NCBI GenBank assembly: GCA_026874595.1 | Contig: CM049313.1 | Span: 32,612,008 to 32,676,007, forward strand | Direction: 5' to 3' | From: Sipunculus nudus | Taxonomy: Eukaryota; Annelida; Sipuncula; Golfingiida; Sipunculidae | DNA: 64,000 bases | Part shown: positions 22,824 through 36,246 of the stretch, in pieces | Layout of the letters: the number at the start of each line of letters is the position of its first letter | Numbering within the stretch: the first letter of the stretch is position 1 | Position numbers and translations under genes: made by a program | The notes under the pieces: generated by a model | What the model saw: only the letters and a program-made list of their open reading frames with translations | Database searches by the model: none | What the model was told of the DNA's origin: nothing

Positions 22824-24015
22824 ATTCCCTTTCCCCGTGGGAGCTCCCTCTTTCCCTGTGAGAATTCCCCTTTTCCTGTGAGAGCTCCCCTTTCCCTGTG
22901 AGAGCTGCCCCCTTTCCATGTGAGAACTGCCCCCTTTCACTGCCCCATTCCCTGTGAGAACTGCCCCTTTCCCTGTGAGAACCCCCCTTTCCCTGGGAGA
23001 GCTCCCCTTTCACTGTGAGAGCTCCCCTTTCCCTGTGAGAGATGGCCCCTTTCCATGTGAGAACTGCCCCCTTTCCCTGTGAGAACTGTCCCTTTCCTGG
23101 TGAGAACTGCCCCTTTCCCTGTGAAAACCCCACTTTCCCTGTGAGAACCCCCCTTTCCCTGTGAGAGCTCCCTCTTTCCCTGTGAGAGCTCCCTTTTCCC
23201 GGTGAGAGCTACCCCCTTTCCATGTGAGAAATGCCCCCTTTCCCTGTGAGAACTGCCCCTCTCCCTGTGAGAACCCCACTTTCCCTGTGAGAACTCCCTC
23301 TTTCCCTGTGAGAGCTCCCCTTTCCCTGTTAGAGCTGCCCCTTTCCCTGTGAGAACTGCCGTTTTTTTCCCTGTGAGAACCCCCCTTTCCTTGAGAACCA
23401 CCCCCCCCTTTCCCTGGGACAGCTCCCCTTTCCCTGTAAGAACTGCTCCTTTCTATGTGAGAACTGCCCCTTTCCCTGTGAGAACCCCACTTTCCCTGTG
23501 AGAACCCCCCTTTCCCTGTGAGAGCTCCCCTTTCCTGTGAGAGCTCCCCTTTCCCTGTGAGAGCTGCCCCCTTTCCCTGTGAGAACTGCCCCCTTTCCCT
23601 GTGAGATCTGCCCCTTTCCCTGTGAGAACCCCACTTTCCCTGTGAGAACCCCTCTTTCCCTGTGAGAACTGCCCCCTTTCCCTGTGAGAACTGCCCCTTT
23701 CCCTGTGAGAACCCGACTTTCCCTGTGAGAACCCCCTTTCCCTGGGAGAAATCCCCTTTCCCTGTGAGAACTGCTCCTTTCCCTGTGAAAACTCCCCTTT
23801 CCCTGTGAGAACTGCCCCTTTCCCTGTGAGAACTCCTGCTTTCCCAGTGGGAACTCCCTCTTTCCCTATTAGAGCTCCCCTTTCCCTGTAAGAACTACTG
23901 CTTTAACTGTGAGAACTCCCCTTTCCTTGTGAGAATTCCCCTTTCCCTGTGAGAACTCCCTTTTGCCCTATGGGAGCTCCCCTTTCCCTGTGTGAGCTCC
24001 CTCTTTCCCTTTATC
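22824..24015. repeat. Array 1: about 21 bp minisatellite (second copy, about 1.19 kb)
   Basis: Same unit and the same first and last units as 15757-17089, but about 150 bp shorter with a different internal order of variants. A local irregularity (GTTTTTTTCCC near 23349, C8 at 23401-23408) is unique to this copy. Minus-strand frames of 89-154 codons here are phase shadows of the repeat. Confidence 0.92.
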
Positions 24016-27000
24016 TTTTAAAGGAGCTGGCCATACTTCAAGCTAAAGGAAAGAAAAGCTGGAAATATGGTTTGAAGGTCTGTTTGTAGTACCATGTTAT
24101 GGCTGGGTGTGTAGTCTGATGGCCTGTCTGTAGTATATTGTACCAAGTTATGATGAGGGGTGTAGTCTTGACTGCCTCTCTGGGGTACCATGTTATGACA
24201 GGGTGTAGTCTGACTGCCTGTCTGTACTACTATTTTATGATAGAGTGTGTAGTCTGACTGTCTGTAGTACCATGTTATGGCTGGGAGTGTTAGTCTTACT
24301 GCCTGTCTGCAGTACCAAGTTATGACTGGGAGTGTAGTCTGACTGTCTGTAGTGCCATGTTATGACTGGAGGTGTAGTCTGACTGCCTCTCTATAGATCC
24401 ATGTTATTGCTGGGAGTGTAGTCGGACTGTCTGTAGTGCCATGTTATGGCTGGCAGCGTAGTCTGACTGTCTGTAGTGCCATGTTATGGCTGGGAGTGTA
24501 GTCTGACTGCCTGTCTGTAGTACCATGTTATGGCTGGGAGTGTAGTCTGACTGTCTGTAGTGCCATGTTATGGCTGGGAGTGTAGTCTGACTGTATGCAG
24601 TGCCATGGTATGGCTGGGAGTGTAGTCTTACTGCCTGTCTGTAGTACCATGTTATGACTGGGAGTGTAATCTGACTGCCTGTCTGTAGTACCATGTTATT
24701 GCTGGGAGTGTAGTCTGACTGCCTGTCTGTAGTACCATGTTATTGCTGGGAGTGTAGTCTGACTGCCTGTCTGTAGTAACATGTTATGGCTGGGAGTGTA
24801 GTCTTACTGCCTCTCTGTGGTACCATGTTATGACTGGGAGTGTAATCTGACTGCCTGTCTGTAGTACCAAGTTATGTCTGGGAGTGTAGTCTGACTGCCT
24901 GTCTGTAGTACCAAGTTATGTCTGGGAGTGTAGTCTGACTGCCTGTCTGTAGTACCATGTTATTGCTGGGAGTGTAGTCTGACTGCCTGTCTGTAGTAAC
25001 ATGTTATGGCTGGTAGTGTAGTCTTACTGCCTCTCTGTGGTACCATGTTATGGCTGGGAGTGTAGTCTGACTGCCTGTCTGTAGTACCATGTTATGACTA
25101 GGAGTGTAATCTGACTGCCTGTCTGTAGTACCAAGTTATGGCTGGGAGTGTAGTCTGACTGTCTGTAGTGCCATGTTATGGCTAGGAGTGTAGTCTGACT
25201 GTCTGAAGTACCATGTTATGGCTTGGAGTGTAGTCTGACTCTCTGTAGTGCCATGTTATGACTGGGAGTGTAGTCTGATTGTCTGTCTGTAGTACCATGT
25301 TATGACTGGGAGTGAAGTCTGACTGTCTGTAGTGCCATGTTATGTCTGGGAGTGTAATCTGACTGCCTGTCTGTAGTACTATGTTATGGCTGGGAGTGTA
25401 GTCTGACTGTCTGTAGTGCCATGTTATGGCTGGGAGTGTAGCCTGACTGTATGTAGTGCCATGTTATGGCTGGGAGTGCAGTCTTACTGCCTGTCTGTAG
25501 TACCAAGTTATGACTGGGAGTGTAGTCTTACTGTCTGCAGTACCATGTTATGGCTGGGGGTGTGGTTTGACTGCCTGTCTGTAGTACCAAGTTATGACTG
25601 GGAGTGTAGTCTGACTGTCTGTAGTACCATGTTATGGCTGGGAATGTAGTCTGACTACCTGTCTGTAGTAACATGTTATGGCTGGGAGTGTAGTCTGACA
25701 TGCTGTCTGTAGTGCCATGTTATGGCTGGGAGTGTAGTCTGACTGCCTGTCTGAAGTGCCATGTTATGGTCTGACTGCCTGTCTCTAGTACCATGTTATG
25801 ACTGGGAGTGTAGTCTGACTGCCTGTCTCTAGTACCATGTTATGGCTTGGAGAGTAGTCTGTCTGTAGTGCAATATTACGGCTGGGAGTGTGGTCTGACT
25901 GCCTGTCTGTAGTACCATGTTATGGCTGGGAGTTTAGTCTAACTGCCTGTCTGTAGTACCATGTTATGGCTGGGTGTGTAGTCTGACTGCCTGTCTCTTG
26001 TACCATGTTATGACTGGGAGTGTAGTCTGACTGCCTGTCTCTTGTACCATGTTATGACTGGGAGTGTAGTCTGACTGCCTGTCTGTAGTACCATGTTATG
26101 GCTGGGAGTGTAGTCTGACTGTCTGTAGTGCCATGTTATGACTGGGAGTGTAGTCTGATTGCCTGTCTGTAGTACCATGTTATGACTGGGAGTGTAGTCT
26201 GACTGTCTGTAGTGCCATGTTATGACTGGGAGTGTAATCGGACTGCCTGTCTGTAGTACCATGTTATTGCTGGGAGTGTAATCTGACTGCCAGTCTGTAG
26301 TACCAAGTTATGTCTGGGAGTGTAGTCTGACTGCCTGTCTGTAGTACCATGTTATGGCTTGGAGAGTAGTCTGTCTGTAGTGGAATATTATGGCTGGGAG
26401 TGTGGTCTGACTGCCTGTCTGTAGTACCATGTTATGGCTGGGAGTTTAGTCTAACTGCCTGTCTGTAGTACCATGTTATGGCTGGGTGTGTAGTCTGACT
26501 GCCTGTCTCTTGTACCATGTTATGACTGGGAGTGTAGTCTGACTGCCTGTCTCTTGTACCATGTTATGACTGGGAGTGTAGTCTGACTGCCTGTCTGTAG
26601 TACCATGTTATGGCTGGGAGTGTAGTCTGACTGTCTGTAGTGCCAAGTTATGGGTGGGAGTGTAGTCTAACTGCCTCTCTGTGGTACCATGTTATGACTG
26701 TAGTCTGGGAGTGTAGTCTGATTGTCTGTAGTGCCATGTTATGGCTGGGAGTGTAGTCTGACTGCCTGTCTGTAGTACCAAGTAATGACTGGGAGTTAAG
26801 TCTGACTGTCTATAGTGCCATGTTATGGCTGGAAGTTTGGTCTGACTGCCTGTCTGTAGTACCAATTTATGGCTGGGAGTGTAGTCTGACTGCCTGTCTG
26901 TAGTGCCATGTTATGGTCTGACTGCCTGTCTGTAGTACCATGTTATGACTGGGAGTGTAGTCTGACTGCCTGTCTGTAGTACCATGTTATGACTGGGACT

Positions 27001-28891
27001 GTAGTCTGACTGCCTGTCTCTAGTACCATGTTATGGCTTGGAGTGTAGTCTGACTGTCTGTAGTGCCATGTTATGGCTGGGAGTGTGGTCTGACTGCCTG
27101 TCTCTTGTACCATGTTATGACTGGGAGTGTAGTCTGACTGCCTGTCTCTAGTACCATGTTATGACTGGGAGTGTAGTCTGCCTGTCTGTAGTACCATGTT
27201 ATGGCTGGGAGTGTAGTCTGACTGTATGTAGTGCCATGTTATGGCTGGGAGTGCAGTCTTACTGCCTGTCTGTAGTACCAAGTTATGACTGGGAGTGTAG
27301 TCTTACTGTCTGCAGTACCATGTTATGGCTGGGGGTGTGGTTTGACTGCCTGTCTGTAGTACCAAGTTATGACTGGGAGTGTAGTCTGACTGTCTGTAGT
27401 ACCATGTTATGGCTGGGAGTGTAGTCTGACTACCTGTCTGTAGTAACATGTTATGGCTGGGAGTGTAGTCTGACTGGCTGTCTGTAGTGCCATGTTATGG
27501 CTGGGAGTGTAGTCTGACTGCCTGTCTGTAGTGCCATGTTATGGTCTGACTGCCTGTCTGTAGTACCATGTTATGACTGGGAGTGTAGTCTGACTGCCTG
27601 TCTCTAGTACCATGTTATGGCTTGGAGAGTAGTCTGTCTGTAGTGCAATGTTACGGCTGGGAGTGTGGTCTGACTGCCTGTCTGTAGTACCATGTTATGG
27701 CTGGGAGTTTAGTCTAACTGCCTGTCTGAAGTACCATGTTATGGCTGGGTGTGTAGTCTGACTGCCTGTCTCTTGTACCATGTTATGACTGGGAGTGTAG
27801 TCTGACTGCCTGTCTCTTGTACCATGTTATGACTGGGAGTGTAGTCTGACTGCCTGTCTGTAGTACCATGTTATGGCTGGGAGTGTAGTCTGACTGTCTG
27901 TAGTGCCATGTTATGACTGGGAGTGTAGTCTGATTGCCTGTCTGTAGTACCATGTTATGACTGGGAGTGTAGTCTGACTGTCTGTAGTGCCATGTTATGA
28001 CTGGGAGTGTAATCTGACTGCCTGTCTGTAGTACCATGTTATTGCTGGGAGTGTAATCTGACTGCCAGTCTGTAGTACCAAGTTATGTCTGGGAGTGTAG
28101 TCTGACTGCCTGTCTGTAGTAACATGTTATGGCTGGGAGTGTAGTCTAACTGCCTCTCTGTGGTACCATGTTATGACTGTAGTCTGGGAGTGTAGTCTGA
28201 CTGCCTGTCTCTTGTACCATGTTATGGCTGGGAGTGTAGTCTTACTGCCTGTCTGTAGTACCAAGTTATGACTGGGAGTGTGGTCTGTCTGCAGTCCCAT
28301 GTTATGGCTGGGAGTGTGGTTTGACTGCCTGTCTGTAGTTCCAAGTTATGACTGGGAGTGTAGTCTGACTCTCTGTAGTACCATGTTATGGCTGGGAGTG
28401 TAGTCTGACTGCCTGTCTGTAGTAACATGTTTTGGCTGGGAGTGTAGTCTGATTGTCTGTAGTGCCATGTTATGGCTGGGAGTGTAGTCTGACTGCCTGT
28501 CTGTAGTACCAAGTAATGACTGGGAGTTAAGTCTGACTGTCTATAGTGCCATGTTATGGCTGGAAGTTTGGTCTGACTGCCTGTCTGTAGTACCAATTTA
28601 TGGCTGGGAGTGTAGTCTGACTGCCTGTCTGTAGTGCCATGTTATGGTCTGACTGCCTGTCTCTAGTACCATGTTATGACTGGGAGTGTAGTCTGACTGC
28701 CTGTCTGTAGTACCATGTTATGACTGGGACTGTAGTCTGACTGCCTGTCTCTAGTACCATGTTATGGCTTGGAGTGTAGTCTGACTGTCTGTAGTGCCAT
28801 GTTATGGCTGGGAGTGTGGTCTGACTGCCTGTCTCTTGTACCATGTTATGACTGGGAGTGTAGTCTGACTGCCTGTCTCTAGTACCATGTT

Positions 28892-31800
28892 ATGACTGGG
28901 AGTGTAGTCTGCCTGTCTGTAGTACCATGTTATGGCTGGGAGTGTAGTCTGACTGTATGTAGTGCCATGTTATGGCTGGGAGTGCAGTCTTACTGCCTGT
29001 CTGTAGTACCAAGTTATGACTGGGAGTGTAGTCTTACTGTCTGCAGTACCATGTTATGGCTGGGGGTGTGGTTTGACTGCCTGTCTGTAGTACCAAGTTA
29101 TGACTGGGAGTGTAGTCTGACTGTCTGTAGTACCATGTTATGGCTGGGAGTGTAGTCTGACTACCTGTCTGTAGTAACATGTTATGGCTGGGAGTGTAGT
29201 CTGACTGGCTGTCTGTAGTGCCATGTTATGGCTGGGAGTGTAGTCTGACTGCCTGTCTGTAGTGCCATGTTATGGTCTGACTGCCTGTCTGTAGTACCAT
29301 GTTATGACTGGGAGTGTAGTCTGACTGCCTGTCTCTAGTACCATGTTATGGCTTGGAGAGTAGTCTGTCTGTAGTGCAATGTTACGGCTGGGAGTGTGGT
29401 CTGACTGCCTGTCTGTAGTACCATGTTATGGCTGGGAGTTTAGTCTAACTGCCTGTCTGAAGTACCATGTTATGGCTGGGTGTGTAGTCTGACTGCCTGT
29501 CTCTTGTACCATGTTATGACTGGGAGTGTAGTCTGACTGCCTGTCTCTTGTACCATGTTATGACTGGGAGTGTAGTCTGACTGCCTGTCTGTAGTACCAT
29601 GTTATGGCTGGGAGTGTAGTCTGACTGTCTGTAGTGCCATGTTATGACTGGGAGTGTAGTCTGATTGCCTGTCTGTAGTACCATGTTATGACTGGGAGTG
29701 TAGTCTGACTGTCTGTAGTGCCATGTTATGACTGGGAGTGTAATCTGACTGCCTGTCTGTAGTACCATGTTATTGCTGGGAGTGTAATCTGACTGCCAGT
29801 CTGTAGTACCAAGTTATGTCTGGGAGTGTAGTCTGACTGCCTGTCTGTAGTAACATGTTATGGCTGGGAGTGTAGTCTAACTGCCTCTCTGTGGTACCAT
29901 GTTATGACTGTAGTCTGGGAGTGTAGTCTGACTGCCTGTCTCTTGTACCATGTTATGGCTGGGAGTGTAGTCTTACTGCCTGTCTGTAGTACCAAGTTAT
30001 GACTGGGAGTGTGGTCTGTCTGCAGTCCCATGTTATGGCTGGGAGTGTGGTTTGACTGCCTGTCTGTAGTTCCAAGTTATGACTGGGAGTGTAGTCTGAC
30101 TCTCTGTAGTACCATGTTATGGCTGGGAGTGTAGTCTGACTGCCTGTCTGTAGTAACATGTTTTGGCTGGGAGTGTAGTCTGATTGTCTGTAGTGCCATG
30201 TTATGGCTGGGAGTGTAGTCTGACTGCCTGTCTGTAGTACCAAGTAATGACTGGGAGTTAAGTCTGACTGTCTATAGTGCCATGTTATGGCTGGAAGTTT
30301 GGTCTGACTGCCTGTCTGTAGTACCAATTTATGGCTGGGAGTGTAGTCTGACTGCCTGTCTGTAGTGCCATGTTATGGTCTGACTGCCTGTCTCTAGTAC
30401 CATGTTATGACTGGGAGTGTAGTCTGACTGCCTGTCTGTAGTACCATGTTATGACTGGGACTGTAGTCTGACTGCCTGTCTCTAGTACCATGTTATGGCT
30501 TGGAGTGTAGTCTGACTGTCTGTAGTGCCATGTTATGGCTGGGAGTGTGGTCTGACTGCCTGTCTGTAGTACCATGTTATGGCTTTGAGTTTAGTCTGAC
30601 TGCCTGTCTCTTGTACCATGTTATGACTGGGAGTGTAGTCTGACTGCCTGTCTCTAGTACCATGTTATGACTGGGAGTGTAGTCTGACTGTCTGTAGTAC
30701 CATGTTATGGCTGGGAGTGTAGTCTGACTGTATGTAGTGCCATGTTATGGCTGGGAGTGCAGTCTTACTGCCTGTCTGTAGTACCAAGTTATGACGGGGA
30801 GTGTAGTCTTACTGTCTGCAGTACCATGTTATGGCTGGGGGTGTGGTTTGACTGCCTGTCTGTAGTACCAAGTTATGACTGGGAGTGTAGTCTGACTGTC
30901 TGTAGCACCATGTTATGGCTGGGAGTGTAGTCTGACTACCTGTCTGTAGTAACATGTTATGGCAGGGAGTGTAGTCTGACTGGCTGTCTGTAGTGCCATG
31001 TTATGGCTGGGAGTGTAGTCTGACTGCCTGTCTGTAGTGCCATGTTATGGTCTGACTGCCTGTCTCTAGTACCATGTTATGACTGGGAGTGTAGTCTGAC
31101 TGCCTGTCTCTAGTACCATGTTATGGCTTGGAGAGTAGTCTGTCTGTAGTGCAATGTTACGGCTGGGAGTGTGGTCTGACTGCCTGTCTGTAGTACCATG
31201 TTATGGCTGGGAGTTTAGTCTAACTGCCTGTCTGTAGTACCATGTTATGGCTGGGTGTGTAGTCTGACTGCCTGTCTCTTGTACCATGTTATGACTGGGA
31301 GTGTAGTCTGACTGCCTGTCTCTTGTACCATGTTATGACTGGGAGTGTAGTCTGACTGCCTGTCTGTAGTACCATGTTATGGCTGGGAGTGTAGTCTGAC
31401 TGTCTGTAGTGCCATGTTATGACTGGGAGTGTAGTCTGATTGCCTGTCTGTAGTACCATGTTATGACTGGGAGTGTAGTCTGACTGTCTGTAGTGCCATG
31501 TTATGACTGGGAGTGTAATCTGACTGCCTGTCTGTAGTACCATGTTATTGCTGGGAGTGTAATCTGACTGCCAGTCTGTAGTACCAAGTTATGTCTGGGA
31601 GTGTAGTCTGACTGCCTGTCTGTAGTAACATGTTATGGCTGGGAGTGTAGTCTAACTGCCTCTCTGTGGTACCATGTTATGACTGTAGTCTGGGAGTGTA
31701 GTCTGACTGTATGTAATGCTATGTTATGGCTGGGAGTGTAGTCTTACTGCCTGTCTGTAGTACCAAGTTATGACTGGGAGTGTGGTCTGTCTGCAGTCCC

Positions 31801-32340
31801 ATGTTATGGCTGGGAGTGTGGTTTGACTGCCTGTCTGTAGTTCAAAGTTATGACTGGGAGTGTAGTCTGACTGTCTGTAGTACCATGTTATGGCTGGGAG
31901 TGTAGTCTGACTGCCTGTCTGTAGTAACATGTTTTGGCTGGGAGTGTAGTCCGATTGTCTGTAGTGCCATGTTATGGCTGGGAGTGTAGTCTGACTGCCT
32001 GTCTGTAGTACCAAGTAATGACTGGGAGTTAAGTCTTACTGTCTATAGTGCCATGTTATGGCTGGAAGTTTGGTCTGACTGCCTGTCTGTAGTACCAATT
32101 TATGGCTGGGAGTGTAGTCTGACTGCCTGTCTGTAGTGCCATGTTATGGTCTGACTGCCTGTCTCTAGTACCATGTTATGACTGGGAGTGTAGTCTGACT
32201 GCCTGTCTGTAGTACCATGTTATGACTGGGACTGTAGTCTGACTGCCTGTCTCTAGTACCATGTTATGGCTTGGAGTGTAGTCTGACTGTCTGTAGTGCC
32301 ATGTTATGGCTGGGAGTGTGGTCTGACTGCCTGTCTGTAG
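28892..32340. repeat. Higher-order unit pair A+B, instance 1
   Basis: Two consecutive ~1.7-1.8 kb higher-order repeats of distinct types. Type A has the shortened junction TGTAGTCTGCCTGTCTG near its start (~28904). Type B has the full TGTAGTCTGACTGTCTG (~30679) and later GTATGTAATGCTATG where A has CCTGTCTCTTGTACC. Private variants GACGGGGAGTG (30793) and TGTAGCACCATG (~30901) are shared only with instance 3. Confidence 0.75.
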
Positions 32341-35300
32341 TACCATGTTATGGCTGGGGGTGTGGTTTGACTGCCTGTCTGTAGTACCAAGTTATGACTG
32401 GGAGTGTAGTCTGACTGTCTGTAGTACCATGTTATGGCTGGGAGTGTAGTCTGACTACCTGTCTGTAGTAACATGTTATGGCAGGGAGTGTAGTCTGACT
32501 GGCTGTCTGTAGTGCCATGTTATGGCTGGGAGTGTAGTCTGACTGCCTGTCTGTAGTGCCATGTTATGGTCTGACTGCCTGTCTCTAGTACCATGTTATG
32601 ACTGGGAGTGTAGTCTGACTGCCTGTCTGTAGTAACATGTTATGGCAGGGAGTGTAGTCTGACTGGCTGTCTGTAGTGCCATGTTATGGCTGGGAGTGTA
32701 GTCTGACTGCCTGTCTGTAGTGCCATGTTATGGTCTGACTGCCTGTCTCTAGTACCATGTTATGACTGGGAGTGTAGTCTGACTGCCTGTCTCTAGTACC
32801 ATGTTATGGCTTGGAGAGTAGTCTGTCTGTAGTGCAATGTTACGGCTGGGAGTGTGGTCTGACTGCCTGTCTGTAGTACCATGTTATGGCTGGGAGTTTA
32901 GTCTAACTGCCTGTCTGTAGTACCATGTTATGGCTGGGTGTGTAGTCTGACTGCCTGTCTCTTGTACCATGTTATGACTGGGAGTGTAGTCTGACTGCCT
33001 GTCTCTTGTACCATGTTATGACTGGGAGTGTAGTCTGACTGCCTGTCTGTAGTACCATGTTATGGCTGGGAGTGTAGTCTGACTGTCTGTAGTGCCATGT
33101 TATGACTGGGAGTGTAGTCTGATTGCCTGTCTGTAGTACCATGTTATGACTGGGAGTGTAGTCTGACTGTCTGTAGTGCCATGTTATGACTGGGAGTGTA
33201 ATCTGACTGCCTGTCTGTAGTACCATGTTATTGCTGGGAGTGTAATCTGACTGCCAGTCTGTAGTACCAAGTTATGTCTGGGAGTGTAGTCTGACTGCCT
33301 GTCTGTAGTAACATGTTATGGCTGGGAGTGTAGTCTAACTGCCTCTCTGTGGTACCATGTTATGACTGTAGTCTGGGAGTGTAGTCTGACTGTATGTAAT
33401 GCCATGTTATGGCTGGGAGTGTAGTCTTACTGCCTGTCTGTAGTACCAAGTTATGACTGGGAGTGTGGTCTGTCTGCAGTCCCATGTTATGGCTGGGAGT
33501 GTGGTTTGACTGCCTGTCTGTAGTTCAAAGTTATGACTGGGAGTGTAGTCTGACTGTCTGTAGTACCATGTTATGGCTGGGAGTGTAGTCTGACTGCCTG
33601 TCTGTAGTAACATGTTTTGGCTGGGAGTGTAGTCCGATTGTCTGTAGTGCCATGTTATGGCTGGGAGTGTAGTCTGACTGCCTGTCTGTAGTACCAAGTA
33701 ATGACTGGGAGTTAAGTCTTACTGTCTATAGTGCCATGTTATGGCTGGAAGTTTGGTCTGACTGCCTGTCTGTAGTACCAATTTATGGCTGGGAGTGTAG
33801 TCTGACTGCCTGTCTGTAGTGCCATGTTATGGTCTGACTGCCTGTCTCTAGTACCATGTTATGACTGGGAGTGTAGTCTGACTGCCTGTCTGTAGTACCA
33901 TGTTATGACTGGGACTGTAGTCTGACTGCCTGTCTCTAGTACCATGTTATGGCTTGGAGTGTAGTCTGACTGTCTGTAGTGCCATGTTATGGCTGGGAGT
34001 GTGGTCTGACTGCCTGTCTGTAGTACCATGTTATGGCTGGGAGTTTAGTCTGACTGCCTGTCTGTAGTACCATGTTATGGCTGGGAGTGTAGTCTGACTG
34101 TCTGTAGTGCCATGTTATGACTGGGAGTGTAGTCTGATTGCCTGTCTGTAGTACCATGTTATGACTGGGAGTGTAGTCTGACTGTCTGTAGTGCCATGTT
34201 ATGACTGGGAGTGTAATCTGACTGCCTGTCTGTAGTACCATGTTATTGCTGGGAGTGTAATCTGACTGCCAGTCTGTAGTACCAAGTTATGTCTGGGAGT
34301 GTAGTCTGACTGCCTGTCTGTAGTAACATGTTATGGCTGGGAGTGTAGTCTAACTGCCTCTCTGTGGTACCATGTTATGACTGTAGTCTGGGAGTGTAGT
34401 CTGACTGCCTGTCTCTTGTACCATGTTATGGCTGGGAGTGTAGTCTTACTGCCTGTCTGTAGTACCAAGTTATGACTGGGAGTGTGGTCTGTCTGCAGTC
34501 CCATGTTATGGCTGGGAGTGTGGTTTGACTGCCTGTCTGTAGTTCCAAGTTATGACTGGGAGTGTAGTCTGACTCTCTGTAGTACCATGTTATGGCTGGG
34601 AGTGTAGTCTGACTGCCTGTCTGTAGTAACATGTTTTGGCTGGGAGTGTAGTCTGATTGTCTGTAGTGCCATGTTATGGCTGGGAGTGTAGTCTGACTGC
34701 CTGTCTGTAGTACCAAGTAATGACTGGGAGTTAAGTCTGACTGTCTATAGTGCCATGTTATGGCTGGAAGTTTGGTCTGACTGCCTGTCTGTAGTACCAA
34801 TTTATGGCTGGGAGTGTAGTCTGACTGCCTGTCTGTAGTGCCATGTTATGGTCTGACTGCCTGTCTCTAGTACCATGTTATGACTGGGAGTGTAGTCTGA
34901 CTGCCTGTCTGTAGTACCATGTTATGACTGGGACTGTAGTCTGACTGCCTGTCTCTAGTACCATGTTATGGCTTGGAGTGTAGTCTGACTGTCTGTAGTG
35001 CCATGTTATGACTGGGAGTGTAGTCTGATTGCCTGTCTGTAGTACCATGTTATGGCTGGGTGTGTAGTCTGACTGCCTGTCTCTTGTACCATGTTATGAC
35101 TGGGAGTGTAGTCTGACTGCCTGTCTCTTGTACCATGTTATGACTGGGAGTGTAGTCTGACTGCCTGTCTGTAGTACCATGTTATGGCTGGGAGTGTAGT
35201 CTGACTGTCTGTAGTGCCATGTTATGACTGGGAGTGTAGTCTGATTGCCTGTCTGTAGTACCATGTTATGACTGGGAGTGTAGTCTGACTGTCTGTAGTG

Positions 35301-36246
35301 CCATGTTATGACTGGGAGTGTAATCGGACTGCCTGTCTGTAGTACCATGTTATTGCTGGGAGTGTAATCTGACTGCCAGTCTGTAGTACCAAGTTATGTC
35401 TGGGAGTGTAGTCTGACTGCCTGTCTGTAGTACCATGTTATGGCTTGGAGAGTAGTCTGTCTGTAGTGCAATATTACGGCTGGGAGTGTGGTCTGACTGC
35501 CTGTCTGTAGTACCATGTTATGGCTGGGAGTTTAGTCTAACTGCCTGTCTGTAGTACCATGTTATGGCTGGGTGTGTAGTCTGACTGCCTGTCTCTTGTA
35601 CCATGTTATGACTGGGAGTGTAGTCTGACTGCCTGTCTCTTGTACCATGTTATGACTGGGAGTGTAGTCTGACTGCCTGTCTGTAGTACCATGTTATGGC
35701 TGGGAGTGTAGTCTGACTGTCTGTAGTGCCAAGTTATGGGTGGGAGTGTAGTCCAACTGCCTCTCTGTGGTACCATGTTATGACTGTAGTCTGGGAGTGT
35801 AGTCTGATTGTCTGTAGTGCCATGTTATGGCTGGGAGTGTAGTCTGACTGCCTGTCTGTAGTACCAAGTAATGACTGGGAGTTAAGTCTGACTGTCTATA
35901 GTGCCATGTTATGGCTGGAAGTTTGGTCTGACTGCCTGTCTGTAGTACCAATTTATGGCTGGGAGTGTAGTCTGACTGCCTGTCTGTAGTGCCATGTTAT
36001 GGTCTGACTGCCTGTCTGTAGTACCATGTTATGACTGGGAGTGTAGTCTGACTGCCTGTCTGTAGTACCATGTTATGACTGGGACTGTAGTCTGACTGCC
36101 TGTCTCTAGTACCATGTTATGGCTTGGAGTGTAGTCTGACTGTCTGTAGTGCCATGTTATGGCTGGGAGTGTGGTCTGACTGCCTGTCTCTTGTACCATG
36201 TTATGACTGGGAGTGTAGTCTGACTGCCTGTCTCTAGTACCATGTT

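Larger units (their letters stand above)
18165..24076. repeat. Large tandem segmental duplication, copy 2 (up to the start of the giant array)
   Basis: Second copy of 11088-17150 in direct orientation. Array 1 is ~150 bp shorter here, so the offset falls from ~7,077 to ~6,926 at the linker (CTGGCCATACTTCAAGCTAA at 17101 and 24027). After the linker both copies enter array 2 through the same irregular first units, which shows that the array was already part of the duplicated unit. Confidence 0.9.
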
